A stretch of DNA of 64,000 nt from Spirosoma endbachense (GTDB taxonomy: Bacteria > Bacteroidota > Bacteroidia > Cytophagales > Spirosomataceae), in contig NZ_CP045997.1 in the NCBI RefSeq assembly GCF_010233585.1, positions 9,879,793-9,943,792 of the forward strand, in the 5' to 3' direction. Numbering within the stretch: the first letter of the stretch is position 1; each line of letters begins with the position of its first letter. Under the pieces are notes generated by a model. That model searched no databases, was not told the DNA's origin, and saw only the letters and a list, made by a program, of their open reading frames with translations. Of this stretch, positions 54,187-63,921 are shown piece by piece. The position numbers and the translations under genes are program-made.

Positions 54187-56028
54187 TTAAACATTTTGCA
54201 TTGTACTTAACTTCCGGTAGAATCCTTCGTCGAGCGTCAATAATTCGTCATGACGACCACGCTCAACAATACGTCCCTGATTAACAACCAGAATCTCATC
54301 GGCGTGTTGAATCGTACTGAGTCGATGCGCAATAACGAGTGTGGTCCGATTGGCCATCAGGCGGGTCAGGGCTTCCTGAACGAGTTTTTCCGATTCCGTA
54401 TCGAGAGCCGATGTTGCTTCGTCGAGAATCAGAATGGGTGGATTTTTCAGGATCGCCCGGGCAATACTAATGCGTTGCCGCTGCCCACCCGACAATTTCC
54501 CTCCGCGATCACCGATCACTGTTTGGTAACCATTCGACTGAGCCATAATGAAATCATGCGCATTGGCGATCCGGGCAGCTTCCATTATTTCGGCTTCGGT
54601 GGCCGCACTACCGAATGCGATATTATTGAAAATCGTATCGTTGAACAGAATACTTTCCTGGGTTACGATGCCCATCTGTGTCCGCAACGACTCCATGGTG
54701 CAATCGCGCAGGTCCACACCATCGATCAGAATCTGACCGGCCGTTGGATCATAGAATCGCGGAATTAAATCGGCAATGGTCGACTTTCCGCCCCCTGATG
54801 ATCCAACAAGCGCAATCGTCTTTCCCTTAGAAAGATCAAAACTTATATCCCGCAGAACCGGCGTGTCAGCGTTATAGGCAAACGACACATTCCGGACCGA
54901 AATTTCTTTCTGGAAGCTGTTCAGGGTCACAGCACCCGGCTTATCCCGAACAGTTGGCTGCGTATCAATCAATTCGAGGACACGTTCGCCCGAAGCCAGC
55001 CCCCGCTGGGAGCCGCTAAACGCATTGGAGATGTCTTTGGCCGGACGTGTTACCTGCGAGAAAATGGCAATGTAGGAGATAAATTCAGCAGCGGTTAAAT
55101 CCGATTGGCCATTAAGTACCAGCGATCCGCCATAGAGCAAAATTCCGGCAACGACGGCAACGCCCATCACTTCCGAAAATGGAGATGCCAGTTCGCGCCG
55201 ATTGGCCAGCGATCGAACCGCCCGTCGGTACCCTTCGTTTTCCTGCCGAAACTTATCCAGAATGAACCCTTCAGCCACGAACCCTTTCACAACCCGCATT
55301 CCGCCGAAGGTTTCGTCCAGTAAGCTCACCAGACTACTTAATCGCTGTTGGCCCTCCTGCGCATCACGTTTCATCCGACGAACAAGCGTAGCAATAAAAC
55401 CGCCGGAAATTGGAATTACGATGATAGCAAACAGAGTCAGTTTGACCGAAATACTCAATAGGGCAATGATGTATCCGATTAGCAAAAACACTTCTTTCGA
55501 AGCTGCCGAGAGTGTGTTGGCAATCGAATTTTCAACTTCCTGTACATCAGTTGTTATGCGGGAAATAAGATTTCCTTTGCGTTCATTGGAGAAAAAGCCA
55601 AGCTGCAATCGCAGTGTCTGCCCAAATACAGCCTCCCGAAGTTTAGCCACCATCCGTACCTTAAAGGACTCAAGCTGCCGGACCGACAAATATTTGAACA
55701 GGTTATTGAACAATACGGACAGCACAATGACAACGCAAACGAATCGAAGCGTACCGACCTGACCGTATGTAGAAAAAGCCTGCGCAAAATAATAATTAAA
55801 GACACGGGTCGGCGAGGTAACTACTGAAATCAGCGAGGGCGCTGGCTGGCTTAGTAGCCGCTGCATCTGGTTGGTATCGACCTGGTTGAACAGGGTGCTC
55901 AGCAACGGAATGAGGAGGGCAAAATTCAAAACACCAAACACACTGGACAGTAGTGACGTCAGCACAAATGGCGTCAGGAAGCGACCCAGCGGCCTGGCAA
56001 ACGAGAGTAAGCGAAGATATGTTTTCAT
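54187..56028 (-). CDS. ABC exporter, MsbA-like (fused membrane and ATPase domains)
   Basis: 613 residues. Residues ~15-330 hold six membrane helices of the exporter type I fold. The ATPase domain has Walker A GSSGGGKST, Q-loop GIVTQESILFND, signature LSGGQRQRISIARAI, Walker B ILILDEATSALD and the switch His in VIAHRLS. It most likely flips lipid A-core or another lipid across the inner membrane; the exact substrate is not set by sequence. A single gene with its own promoter. Confidence 0.93.
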   Translation of the reverse strand: MKTYLRLLSFARPLGRFLTPFVLTSLLSSVFGVLNFALLIPLLSTLFNQVDTNQMQRLLSQPAPSLISVVTSPTRVFNYYFAQAFSTYGQVGTLRFVCVVIVLSVLFNNLFKYLSVRQLESFKVRMVAKLREAVFGQTLRLQLGFFSNERKGNLISRITTDVQEVENSIANTLSAASKEVFLLIGYIIALLSISVKLTLFAIIVIPISGGFIATLVRRMKRDAQEGQQRLSSLVSLLDETFGGMRVVKGFVAEGFILDKFRQENEGYRRAVRSLANRRELASPFSEVMGVAVVAGILLYGGSLVLNGQSDLTAAEFISYIAIFSQVTRPAKDISNAFSGSQRGLASGERVLELIDTQPTVRDKPGAVTLNSFQKEISVRNVSFAYNADTPVLRDISFDLSKGKTIALVGSSGGGKSTIADLIPRFYDPTAGQILIDGVDLRDCTMESLRTQMGIVTQESILFNDTIFNNIAFGSAATEAEIMEAARIANAHDFIMAQSNGYQTVIGDRGGKLSGGQRQRISIARAILKNPPILILDEATSALDTESEKLVQEALTRLMANRTTLVIAHRLSTIQHADEILVVNQGRIVERGRHDELLTLDEGFYRKLSTMQNV

Positions 56029-56036
56029 TGGTTATG

Positions 56037-56044
56037 CAAAGGTA
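56037..56044 (-). promoter_or_regulatory. Candidate -7 box for the ABC exporter gene
   Basis: TACCTTTG on the minus strand matches TAnnTTTG and lies 8 nt before the start codon, so the transcript would have almost no leader. Confidence 0.5.
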
Positions 56045-56153
56045 ACCGGGATTTAGCTGATTTTAGGATTTACAGGATTTTGTAAAGTGGCTTTCTATTG
56101 AGAAGAATTATAGCCTCTCGCATCGATAAAGAAATTCCACTTCATGAAATTTG

Positions 56154-56174
56154 ATACCTAAGATTTATAGGTAT
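56154..56174 (+). promoter_or_regulatory. Operator-like dyad upstream of the PadR gene
   Basis: Perfect 7-bp arms atacc­ta / taggtat with a 7-nt spacer, located 14 nt before the -7 box, where it would cover the -33 region. PadR regulators commonly bind such dyads and repress themselves, so autoregulation is likely. Confidence 0.65.
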
Positions 56175-56188
56175 ATAGAATTCTTTTG

Positions 56189-56196
56189 TATGTTTG
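56189..56196 (+). promoter_or_regulatory. Candidate -7 box for the PadR gene
   Basis: TATGTTTG matches TAnnTTTG and lies 4 nt before the ATG, implying a very short leader. Confidence 0.5.
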
Positions 56197-56200
56197 GCAC

Positions 56201-56545
56201 ATGAGTACGCCAACAAATTCCTCTTTATTAAAAGGTAGTTTATCGATCATGATTCTTCGATTGCTCGAAGACCGCGAGAAGATGTACGGCTATGAGATAA
56301 CCCAAAAGGTGAAAGAGCTAACAGCAGGCGAAATGACAATTACGGAAGGTGCTCTTTATCCAGCGTTACATAAACTCGAAGCTGAAGGGCTACTAAGTAC
56401 TGAAATGCAGCTCGTAGATGGTCGGGCCAGAAAGTATTATTCACTGACAAAGACGGGGCACACCGAAGCAGTGGGACGCATCGCCGAGCTGACTAACTTT
56501 CTGGAGAACCTGAATTTGGTCTTAAAATTAAAACCAAATCTTTAA
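56201..56545 (+). CDS. PadR-family transcriptional regulator
   Basis: 114 residues from MSTPTNSSLLKGSL; an upstream TTG overlaps the promoter and is rejected. The winged helix is plain: SIMILRLLEDREKMYGYEI, then GEMTITEGALYPALHKLEAEG and the wing DGRARKYYSLTKTGH. PadR proteins are repressors that often control a neighbouring membrane protein. The next gene starts 2 nt after the stop and encodes one. Confidence 0.93.
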   Translation: MSTPTNSSLLKGSLSIMILRLLEDREKMYGYEITQKVKELTAGEMTITEGALYPALHKLEAEGLLSTEMQLVDGRARKYYSLTKTGHTEAVGRIAELTNFLENLNLVLKLKPNL

Positions 56546-56547
56546 CA

Positions 56548-57198
56548 ATGGCACTATCGAATTTTCAACTTAAGAGTCTGCGTTACGATTTACGGGAACT
56601 CGCTCATATTGACTATGACGAGGTTATGAACGAACTTCTTGACCACTATGCAACACTGACTGAGCTAAAAATGGAAACTGGCCTATCGTTTGATAATGCC
56701 AGTAAATGGGCATGGACTGAATTAGGTTCGGAAAAAGGATTACAAAAAATTCAGACGAATTACGAAAGAAGTACTAAAAATCAATTGATAATAAGACATT
56801 TATGGATTCTCAAATCGTATTTCCGGTGGCCAACCATCATTCTTACACTGGCATGTGCACTACTCGTATACCAGTTATCTGAGTTAATGACGAACCAGAT
56901 TGCAAGTATCGCATTTGTCATAATCCTGTTTACTCCAGGTCTGGCTTTATTATACACCTTCATGGGGTGGGGCATTGAGCATACTAATAGGCAAAAACTA
57001 GCCTGGCGCTATTTGAGCCGGTATGCCAATTTACCGGTTGCTATCATCTGCACTTTAGACCTGTTCTCTGATAATCTTTGGGCTGAGTATTTAATAGCTT
57101 ACCCGATATTTATGGCTTTTTTTTGTATTTCGTTTCTCCTGGTTTCGGCTAGCCTAATCCAGCTAGCTCGTGAAAATTTTCATTACAAATCCGCCTGA
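56548..57198 (+). CDS. PadR-associated membrane protein
   Basis: 216 residues. The N-terminal ~75 residues are a soluble helical domain (LSNFQLKSLRYDLRELAHI, then MNELLDHYATLTELK) resembling the DUF1700-like heads that accompany PadR genes. Four or more membrane helices follow. It is probably the target and partner of the PadR regulator; role unknown. Confidence 0.75.
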   Translation: MALSNFQLKSLRYDLRELAHIDYDEVMNELLDHYATLTELKMETGLSFDNASKWAWTELGSEKGLQKIQTNYERSTKNQLIIRHLWILKSYFRWPTIILTLACALLVYQLSELMTNQIASIAFVIILFTPGLALLYTFMGWGIEHTNRQKLAWRYLSRYANLPVAIICTLDLFSDNLWAEYLIAYPIFMAFFCISFLLVSASLIQLARENFHYKSA

Positions 57199-57266
57199 AT
57201 CGAATGCTAACGCCCAATCAAATCCAGGCTTCACACTAATTTAAGCCTCTTTTCTGGTTCCCCTGG

Positions 57267-58343
57267 TCAAACCCTTCCAGCTATCAACCCTTCATACAGC
57301 TTCCAGTAATCCCCGGCCACGGTTGGCCAGCTAAATCCGGCACCCCGCCTGCGCAATCGCTCCTGCCGAAGCTCATTTTGCCCAAAGTCATGCAAACCAT
57401 CATGGATGAGTTTAGCCATACTTTCCGGTTCGAAGTTGTCAAAGTAGTACGCTTCTTTGCCCCCAACTTCGGGTAAGCTCGTCAGATTAGAAATGAATAC
57501 CGGTTTCCCAAACGTCATGGCTTCCGCAACAGGCAAGCCAAACCCTTCCGACAACGATGGAAACAAAAACGCTTCACAGTGCGCATATAGCCACAATTTG
57601 GTTGATTCGTCCACCGATCCGGGCATCAGCAGTCGGTCGGCAACGCCTAGTTTCTGAGCCTGTTCGCGAATGTGTTCCGCGTAAGGATGTCGGTCGGGCC
57701 CAGCTAACACGAGCCGATAATCGGGAAATGCCTCGAGTAACGGCAGAAGCGTGTGAACGTTTTTCTTGGGATGAATAACGCCCACGAACAGAAAAAAGGG
57801 CGAATCGGTAAAGGAACGAATGGCTAAATCGGATGGTAGTTCAGCAGGTGTTTTAGCAGGATCGACAGCAACACCGGTATAGACGACTTTCAGCGGCAAT
57901 GTTTGCGGAATTCGCAAATGCTCCCGCACCACCGAGGCTGTGTAGGCCGATCCAGCCGTTAACAACGCAGCCCGGTTAATTTTACGCTGAAGACGAGCCA
58001 GTTTACGCGCCTTTTTATCGACGGAATAATCAGCCCGCTCCAGAAAATTGAGATCATAAATTGTCAGAATCAGCTTTGACCGCAATGGCAAATACATCGA
58101 ATCCTGATGGAGACAGTGCCAGACATCAAATTTTCCGGAAATCCATAGCTTCTGCCGCCACGATGCTTCAATGTAATTCACTGTATTTCCGAAAACACCA
58201 CTTTGACCTTTCGGTACCAGAAATGTTATATTCCATGAGTCGGGGCGCTGGCGAACAAGTTCATGGCCAAGATGCAGACATACCTGCCCAAGGCCGCTAT
58301 TCAGGTCGCGCAAACGCTCGGCATCGATAAAAAGAGAAGGCAT
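57267..58343 (-). CDS. Glycosyltransferase family 4-type protein
   Basis: 358 residues with the GT-B fold. The donor-site region has FFLFVGVIHPKKNVHTLLPL and the family end EAFLFPSLSEGFGLPVAEAM with the conserved Glu-x7-Glu. It would transfer a sugar from a nucleotide donor onto a lipid, LPS or polysaccharide in the cytoplasm. No other cell-surface genes are adjacent, so the acceptor cannot be inferred. Confidence 0.92.
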   Translation of the reverse strand: MPSLFIDAERLRDLNSGLGQVCLHLGHELVRQRPDSWNITFLVPKGQSGVFGNTVNYIEASWRQKLWISGKFDVWHCLHQDSMYLPLRSKLILTIYDLNFLERADYSVDKKARKLARLQRKINRAALLTAGSAYTASVVREHLRIPQTLPLKVVYTGVAVDPAKTPAELPSDLAIRSFTDSPFFLFVGVIHPKKNVHTLLPLLEAFPDYRLVLAGPDRHPYAEHIREQAQKLGVADRLLMPGSVDESTKLWLYAHCEAFLFPSLSEGFGLPVAEAMTFGKPVFISNLTSLPEVGGKEAYYFDNFEPESMAKLIHDGLHDFGQNELRQERLRRRGAGFSWPTVAGDYWKLYEGLIAGRV

Positions 58344-58364
58344 AAAGACATTTTAACGACAAAG

Positions 58365-59702
58365 TTACACTTCCCCCGTTAAACGTTCTCCCCGAATGTA
58401 GTGCCTTTCCTTACCATTAATAGGCAACTCTTCCAGAAATCTTGCCTGTACTAACATACGAATATCATTCCTGGCCGTTTGATTTGAAACCCCTAATCGT
58501 GTCTCTACTTCCTTAATAGATAATATACTGTTAGGGTCTTGCCTCAGCCATTCAACAATCTGGGCTTGACGGGGCGATAACTTTTCCTGGCGTTGCAGAA
58601 TGAGTAATTGGCGTTTTTCCTGATTTTTCCGATCAATGTATTTCTTCAGTTCATCATACGCCCGACTGAGCGTTTTTACCTGATAGTGCACAAAGTAAGT
58701 AAGGTCATTTTCATCAGCTTCAGTATACTGAATGGCCCGATAATACTGTGCCCTTGACTACATGATGACTCTGGAAATAGATAAGTATTCGGTTAGCCAG
58801 TAGCCCTTGCGCAATAGATACCAATAAAATAAGGCCCTGGCTGTTCGACCATTGCCATCCGTAAAAGGATGAAAATAGCCAATCAAGAAATGGATAATAC
58901 TTGCTTTAACTACTGGATGTACAAAAAAATCAGGTGTTTCATCGTTGAAAAATCGGCATAGATCATCAATAAATGTTGACAGTGATGAAGGAGATGGAGG
59001 AGTATGAATAATGTCTCCATTAATAGCGTCGACCACATAAATCGTATCGTGTGATCGAATTCGACCTGACTCTTCCGGATTGTCTAGTGTATCAGCCGTC
59101 ATTAGCCGATGTAATTCCATTAAATTGTTACTGGTTAAAGAATCTTTTCTTATGTCAATAATGTATTGAATGGTTAAATAATTATTGACAATCATTCGCT
59201 CCGACATATTTCTTGGCGGGCGCTTTTTGCGAAGCATTTCTTTAGCTACTATCCGTGATGTTATAGCCCCTTCGATCTGGCTGGATGCAATCGACTCCTC
59301 CATGATCGATCCGATCAGATACTGGTGTTTATCCACTTCACTAGCAGCCGTTGTTTGTTTACCAGGCGCGCCCGCCAGATGAAGGTCAAACTCGTGTAAT
59401 TGCTGTTCCAGCGAATCAGTCTTTGTAAAATAGAATCCTTCGTGGCCAACTTCGAAATAACGCCTATTATGTAAACGGTCTTCCTTAACGATAGACCAAA
59501 GATCTATCGGTGCCAAGACATCTTTATATTCTGTTGGAACCTTATATTTTACATCGCTCCAATACAGATAGTCATCGTTAATTTTTCGAATAATACCCTT
59601 CTGATACAGCGCTGCATGAACATCTAGACGCCCTTTTTTAATAAAGTCCTGAAAGTAGTCTATATATGATTGATAGGTTGGCGTCGGCTCTATTTTTCCC
59701 AT
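58365..59702 (-). pseudogene. Fic-family AMP-transferase gene interrupted by one in-frame amber codon
   Basis: One continuous frame from MGKIEPTPTYQS to a C-terminal winged helix (LSIKEVETRLGVSNQTARND), broken only by a TAG at 58758-58760. The upstream part (314 residues) carries the inhibitory motif SSQIEG and the active site HPFTDGNGRTAR, so the catalytic core is complete. The downstream part begins SRAQYYRAIQYTEADENDLT in the same frame. The family usually has Lys where TAG lies (AAG to TAG). The truncated protein could still be active; read-through would restore the DNA-binding tail. Confidence 0.85.
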
Positions 59703-59808
59703 TATTTCAAAAATTTGGAAATATTGGGCAATAATGGGCAATCTACTACATGTATTGTAATCGAGCAATATTCAATCGATCGACGGTTAACTCATCCCTG
59801 TTCAGGAT

Positions 59809-59816
59809 TATCTTTG
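59809..59816 (+). promoter_or_regulatory. Candidate -7 box for hemE
   Basis: TATCTTTG followed by CA matches the Bacteroidota -7 consensus. It lies 4 nt before the ATG, implying a leaderless or near-leaderless mRNA. Confidence 0.55.
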
Positions 59817-59820
59817 CACC

Positions 59821-60840
59821 ATGACTTTACAGAATGACTTGCTACTCCGGACTGCTCGGGGTGAATTGACGGAACGAGTTCCGGTCTGGATGATGCGGCA
59901 GGCAGGCCGGGTACTGCCTCAATATCGGGCTGTTCGGGAGCAGGCCGGGAGCTTTATTACGTTGGCGAAAACCCCCGAACTGGCCGCTGAAGTGACGATT
60001 CAGCCAGTCGATGCATTCGACGTAGATGCGGCCATTATTTTCTCCGACATTCTGGTCGTGCCCGAAGCGATGGGGCTTCCGTATGAGATGATCGAAAGTC
60101 GGGGGCCGGTATTTCCATCGACCGTCCGCACGTTGGCTGACTTGAGCCGTTTGCGGGTTGCCGATGCCGAAAGTGATCTGGGCTACGTATTGGATGCAAT
60201 CAAGCTGACCAAAAAAGAGCTGAATGGACGTGTCCCGCTGATCGGTTTTGCAGGTGCGCCATTCACCATTTTTTGCTACATGACCGAAGGAAAAGGCTCT
60301 AAAACGTTTTCGGTTGCCAAGAAACTTCTCTATACCGATCCCGACTTCGCCCATGCGCTCCTTCAGCAAATTACCGACAGTACGATTGGTTATTTGCAGG
60401 CGCAGATACGGGCAGGGGCCGATCTGGTCCAGATTTTCGACTCCTGGGCGGGCATTCTGTCGCCGGAACAATACCGTACCTTCTCTCTGCCTTACATCAA
60501 ACAGATTTGCGATCTGATAACGGATGCCCCAATAACAGTCTTCGCCAAAGGAGCCTTTTTTGCCCGACATGATATTGGGCAGTTGAGTTGCGACGTGGTC
60601 GGCCTGGACTGGAATATGGACCCGCATGAATCGCGTCAATTAATTCCGGATCGTGTCCTTCAGGGCAACCTCGACCCTTGTGTACTTTACGCCGATTTTG
60701 CCCAGATTCGGGCTGAAGTGAAGCAGATGTTCAATTCCTTTGGTCATCAGCATTACATTGCCAACCTGGGGCACGGCATTTACCCCGACACCGACCCCGA
60801 CAAAGCACGGTGTTTTGTTGATGCCGTGAAAGAAATGTAA
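59821..60840 (+). CDS. hemE: Uroporphyrinogen decarboxylase
   Basis: 339 residues, normal length. It converts uroporphyrinogen III to coproporphyrinogen III in haem synthesis. Family signatures are [20 protein letters not shown] near the N-terminus, [37 protein letters not shown] and [13 protein letters not shown] at the end. It stands alone and ends in a strong hairpin. Confidence 0.97.
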   Translation: MTLQNDLLLRTARGELTERVPVWMMRQAGRVLPQYRAVREQAGSFITLAKTPELAAEVTIQPVDAFDVDAAIIFSDILVVPEAMGLPYEMIESRGPVFPSTVRTLADLSRLRVADAESDLGYVLDAIKLTKKELNGRVPLIGFAGAPFTIFCYMTEGKGSKTFSVAKKLLYTDPDFAHALLQQITDSTIGYLQAQIRAGADLVQIFDSWAGILSPEQYRTFSLPYIKQICDLITDAPITVFAKGAFFARHDIGQLSCDVVGLDWNMDPHESRQLIPDRVLQGNLDPCVLYADFAQIRAEVKQMFNSFGHQHYIANLGHGIYPDTDPDKARCFVDAVKEM

Positions 60841-60849
60841 AATAGCAAA

Positions 60850-60896
60850 CGCCGGTTAAGTTGTAGACAATGAGTTGCCCTACAACTTAACCGGCG
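60850..60896. terminator. Hairpin between convergent hemE and the heptose kinase gene
   Basis: Perfect 17-bp arms cgccggttaagttgtag / ctacaacttaaccggcg with a 13-nt loop, 9 nt after the hemE stop. It can end transcripts from both sides, though T-runs are weak. Confidence 0.85.
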
Positions 60897-60928
60897 ACTT
60901 CCCAACTAACTTACATTCAGGGCTTTCG

Positions 60929-61924
60929 CTACAAGCTCTCTTTTGCTTCTTCTTTCAATTGGGCCTTATCAATCGGTACAACACCTACTGATTCACAAAC
61001 CAGTCCACCGCCCAGATTCGACAATCCGGCAATAATGCTGGCCGATTGCTTCAAAGCCACACAGCAGGCTGCAATACTGATAACCGTATCGCCCGCGCCC
61101 GACACGTCGGCAATCTTACGAATGTGAGCTGGCAACTGGCATTTTTCGCCGTTGAAATCAATAAATACACCTCGCTCAGAAAGCGTAATTAAGGCCCCCT
61201 TTACATTAAGCCTGTCTTTTAATTCCTCGACAGCCGCCTGAAACTCTTCGGCATTATCTACATCGAATTCAAGTTTCAATCCTTCGCGTAGTTCTTTCAG
61301 GTTAGGTTTAAACAGCGTCGTGTTTTGGTAGGACAGGAAGTTTCGCTTTTTCGGATCAACCACTGTAGGCACTCCCTGCTCGTTGGCAAAGTCCGTGATT
61401 TCGGCGATGGCTTCTTTACTCAATACCCCTTTATCGTAATCCTCAAAAATAATAACGTGACAGGTCGGAATCAGCTCTTTAGCCTTGGCTATCAACTGAT
61501 TCCGTTCCTCGCTGGTGATGTATCTATCGGTTTCGGTATCTACACGCACAACCTGTTGTGAGCTGGCAATAATGCGCTCTTTAATCGTTGTAATTCGTTC
61601 GTTACTGCGGATGAGTCCATCACAGTTGAGGTTCCGTTCATTGAGTTGCCCAATAAGTCGGTCGCCGGGTTCGTCGGTTCCAATGACCGAACAAATGATC
61701 GCTTCGGCCCCTAATGCCTGAACGTTCAGTAACACATTACCGGCTCCGCCAAGCCGAAGTTCGCGCCGGTCGACGGTTACAACAGGCACAGGCGCTTCGG
61801 GAGAAATGCGCTCAACATGCCCCCACACATAAGAATCGAGCATTACATCGCCAATAATCAGGACGCGCAGTTTATCGAATTGGTCGAACAGTTCGTCAAT
61901 GGTCATATCCAGGACCGGACTCAT
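60929..61924 (-). CDS. D-glycero-beta-D-manno-heptose-7-phosphate kinase-like protein (RfaE domain I)
   Basis: 331 residues; the start may be six codons later at MTIDELFDQF. A PfkB-type sugar kinase with RVLIIGDVMLDSYVWG, the substrate loop ELRLGGAGNVLLNVQALGAE and the ATP/anion hole DVSGAGDTVIS. It matches the kinase half of HldE/RfaE used for ADP-heptose in LPS; the nucleotidyltransferase half is absent. Convergent with hemE. Confidence 0.9.
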   Translation of the reverse strand: MSPVLDMTIDELFDQFDKLRVLIIGDVMLDSYVWGHVERISPEAPVPVVTVDRRELRLGGAGNVLLNVQALGAEAIICSVIGTDEPGDRLIGQLNERNLNCDGLIRSNERITTIKERIIASSQQVVRVDTETDRYITSEERNQLIAKAKELIPTCHVIIFEDYDKGVLSKEAIAEITDFANEQGVPTVVDPKKRNFLSYQNTTLFKPNLKELREGLKLEFDVDNAEEFQAAVEELKDRLNVKGALITLSERGVFIDFNGEKCQLPAHIRKIADVSGAGDTVISIAACCVALKQSASIIAGLSNLGGGLVCESVGVVPIDKAQLKEEAKESL

Positions 61925-62390
61925 AGGCGCAAATCATCTTGTTTCAGGATACAAAGAAACGAAAAGCAGCAGTGATTTTCGAACGGAGCCTGGTAGATTG
62001 AGGAAGCGGAGCCTCGTTGCTGCACCTTTCGGTAAAACTTACCTCCCAAAACGCGCTTTGACTGATCGATACGAAAAAAGTATATTGAGCTTTTATTAAA
62101 GAGACGTTTTCACAAAAAACACAGTTTATCCTACTGACTTAATTGATCTTTTCGTTCCATTGTCGGCCCATTATTATGCAACGTACCTCGCTAAAAATAG
62201 AACCAGACCCAATAATATTCCTCGCTGTCAAAGGCTTCCTGAGGATTATTTTAAAAGGATGTGGGAAATAATCCTGACAAGAACCTTTAAGAAATAAACT
62301 CATTGGCAATCTTTGTTGTGCGAGAGTTGGATAGGCGATAGTTCTCCAACTACAAAACAAATTAGATAAGCCCTCTCAATCACATACCTT
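61925..62390. other. Spacer upstream of xylB with a structured leader
   Basis: A 466-nt spacer with no credible gene. It probably holds the promoter of the kinase gene on one side and a possible promoter and leader of xylB on the other. A nested hairpin lies at 62231-62290; nothing else stands out. Confidence 0.45.
62242..62275 (+). promoter_or_regulatory. Nested hairpin upstream of xylB
   Basis: Inner arms aggattattt / aaataatcct (10 bp, perfect, 14-nt loop) are enclosed by aaaggcttc (62231-) and gaaccttt, which pair with one bulge. It lies ~115 nt upstream of the start codon and could be a regulatory leader or a terminator from the left. Confidence 0.45.
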
Positions 62391-63875
62391 ATGTATTTCC
62401 TTGGCTTCGACCTGGGCAGCTCGTCCGTTAAAGCGTGTTTAGTTAATGCCGAAAGCGGCACTGCCGTTGCTTCGGCATTTTTTCCTGAAACCGAAATGGC
62501 GATCGAAGCCCCTCTACCGGGTTTCGCCGAACAACAACCCGAAAACTGGTGGAAAAATGCCTGTCTGGCCAGTAAAGCCGTTCTGAAAAAGGCCAATGTT
62601 CAACCCGGCGATGTAAAAGCTATCGGTATTTCCTATCAGATGCACGGGCTGGTTGTTGTCGACAAAGATTTTACTGTCTTACGCCCATCCATCATCTGGT
62701 GCGACAGCCGGGCCGTTTCCTTCGGCAATCGTGCGTTCGACGATCTTGGCCATGATCGTACGCTTCAACATCTGCTCAATTCACCGGGCAACTTCACGGC
62801 GGCCAAACTCGCCTGGGTAAAAGCAAATGAACCCGATGTATACGCTCAGGTGCATAAATTTATGCTTCCTGGTGATTATCTGGCCGCCCGCATGACTGGC
62901 GATATTGTAACAACAGCTTCGGGCTTGTCGGAAGGCGTGTTCTGGGATTTTCAGGAGGACCAGCCAGCCAAATTCTTACTCGATTATTTTGGTTTCGATT
63001 CAGGTCTAATTCCAACGATCAAACCAACATTTGCTCCCCAAGGTGAGTTAAGTGCGTCGGCAGCAGCCGAACTTGGCCTCTCTGCCGGAACGCCCATTAC
63101 CTATCGCGCTGGCGATCAACCCAACAATGCCTTCTCACTGAACGTACTGGAGCCAGGTCAGATCGCAGCCACTGCCGGGACCTCGGGCGTAGTCTATGGC
63201 GTTAGCGACCAGATTAGTTACGATCCGAAATCACGGGTCAACACTTTTCTGCACGTAAGCCATACACCCCAGACACCTCGTTACGGTGTGTTGATGTGCG
63301 TAAACGGAACAGGCATTCTCAACAGTTGGCTACGCAACCAGGTATTAGGTCGCAGCATTGGCTACGATGAGATGAATGTTCTGGCTCATGAAGCCCCTAT
63401 CGGTGCTGACGGGTTGCTATGCCTGCCTTTTGGTAATGGAGCCGAGCGTATTCTTGAAAACGCCGACTTAGGCGCTTCATTTCATGGTCTGCAATTAACC
63501 CGGCATGGCTTACCGCATTTCATCCGTGCTGCTCAGGAAGGGATCGTATTTGCGTTATATTATGGTATCCAGATCATGGAAAGCGTGGGCGTGGGTTTAC
63601 AGACGATCAGAGCGGGTGAGGCTAATATGTTCCTGAGCCCTCTTTTCCGCGACACACTCGCCAACCTGACCGGTGCGTCTATCGAACTTTACAACACCGA
63701 TGGCGCACAAGGTGCAGCCCGAGGAGCCGGTATAGGATTGGGTTATTATAAAAGTGCCACCGAAGCCTTTGCAGGTCTGCACATTGTCCGCACCATTGAG
63801 CCAGACATGCGGGCGCAGGAGGCCTACCGCGATACGTATGGGCGATGGCTGGAGGTATTACAACAAAATGATTAA
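62391..63875 (+). CDS. xylB: Xylulokinase
   Basis: 494 residues, FGGY carbohydrate kinase. YFLGFDLGSSSVKACLVNAE is the first phosphate loop, GISYQMHGLVVVDKDF and SIIWCDSRAV are family segments with the catalytic Asp expected at RAGDQPNNAFS, and GGAR-like RAGEANMFLSPLF lies near the second phosphate site. It makes D-xylulose-5-phosphate from D-xylulose. xylA is not in the window. Confidence 0.93.
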   Translation: MYFLGFDLGSSSVKACLVNAESGTAVASAFFPETEMAIEAPLPGFAEQQPENWWKNACLASKAVLKKANVQPGDVKAIGISYQMHGLVVVDKDFTVLRPSIIWCDSRAVSFGNRAFDDLGHDRTLQHLLNSPGNFTAAKLAWVKANEPDVYAQVHKFMLPGDYLAARMTGDIVTTASGLSEGVFWDFQEDQPAKFLLDYFGFDSGLIPTIKPTFAPQGELSASAAAELGLSAGTPITYRAGDQPNNAFSLNVLEPGQIAATAGTSGVVYGVSDQISYDPKSRVNTFLHVSHTPQTPRYGVLMCVNGTGILNSWLRNQVLGRSIGYDEMNVLAHEAPIGADGLLCLPFGNGAERILENADLGASFHGLQLTRHGLPHFIRAAQEGIVFALYYGIQIMESVGVGLQTIRAGEANMFLSPLFRDTLANLTGASIELYNTDGAQGAARGAGIGLGYYKSATEAFAGLHIVRTIEPDMRAQEAYRDTYGRWLEVLQQND

Positions 63876-63909
63876 TAAGTACTCAGACAGATTTATTTAT
63901 GCAATGAAT

Positions 63910-63917
63910 TAGCTTTG
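63910..63917 (+). promoter_or_regulatory. Candidate -7 box for the right-edge gene
   Basis: TAGCTTTG matches TAnnTTTG and lies 4 nt before the ATG. Confidence 0.45.
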
Positions 63918-63921
63918 TGAA

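Noticed and set aside
57313..57330. ccacggtt inside the glycosyltransferase gene as a fifth palindrome core
   Set aside because: No aacc arm follows 18 nt later and it lies within a coding region.
59842..60639. 265-codon frame antisense to hemE
   Set aside because: hemE is unmistakable; the antisense frame is a by-product of its codon use.
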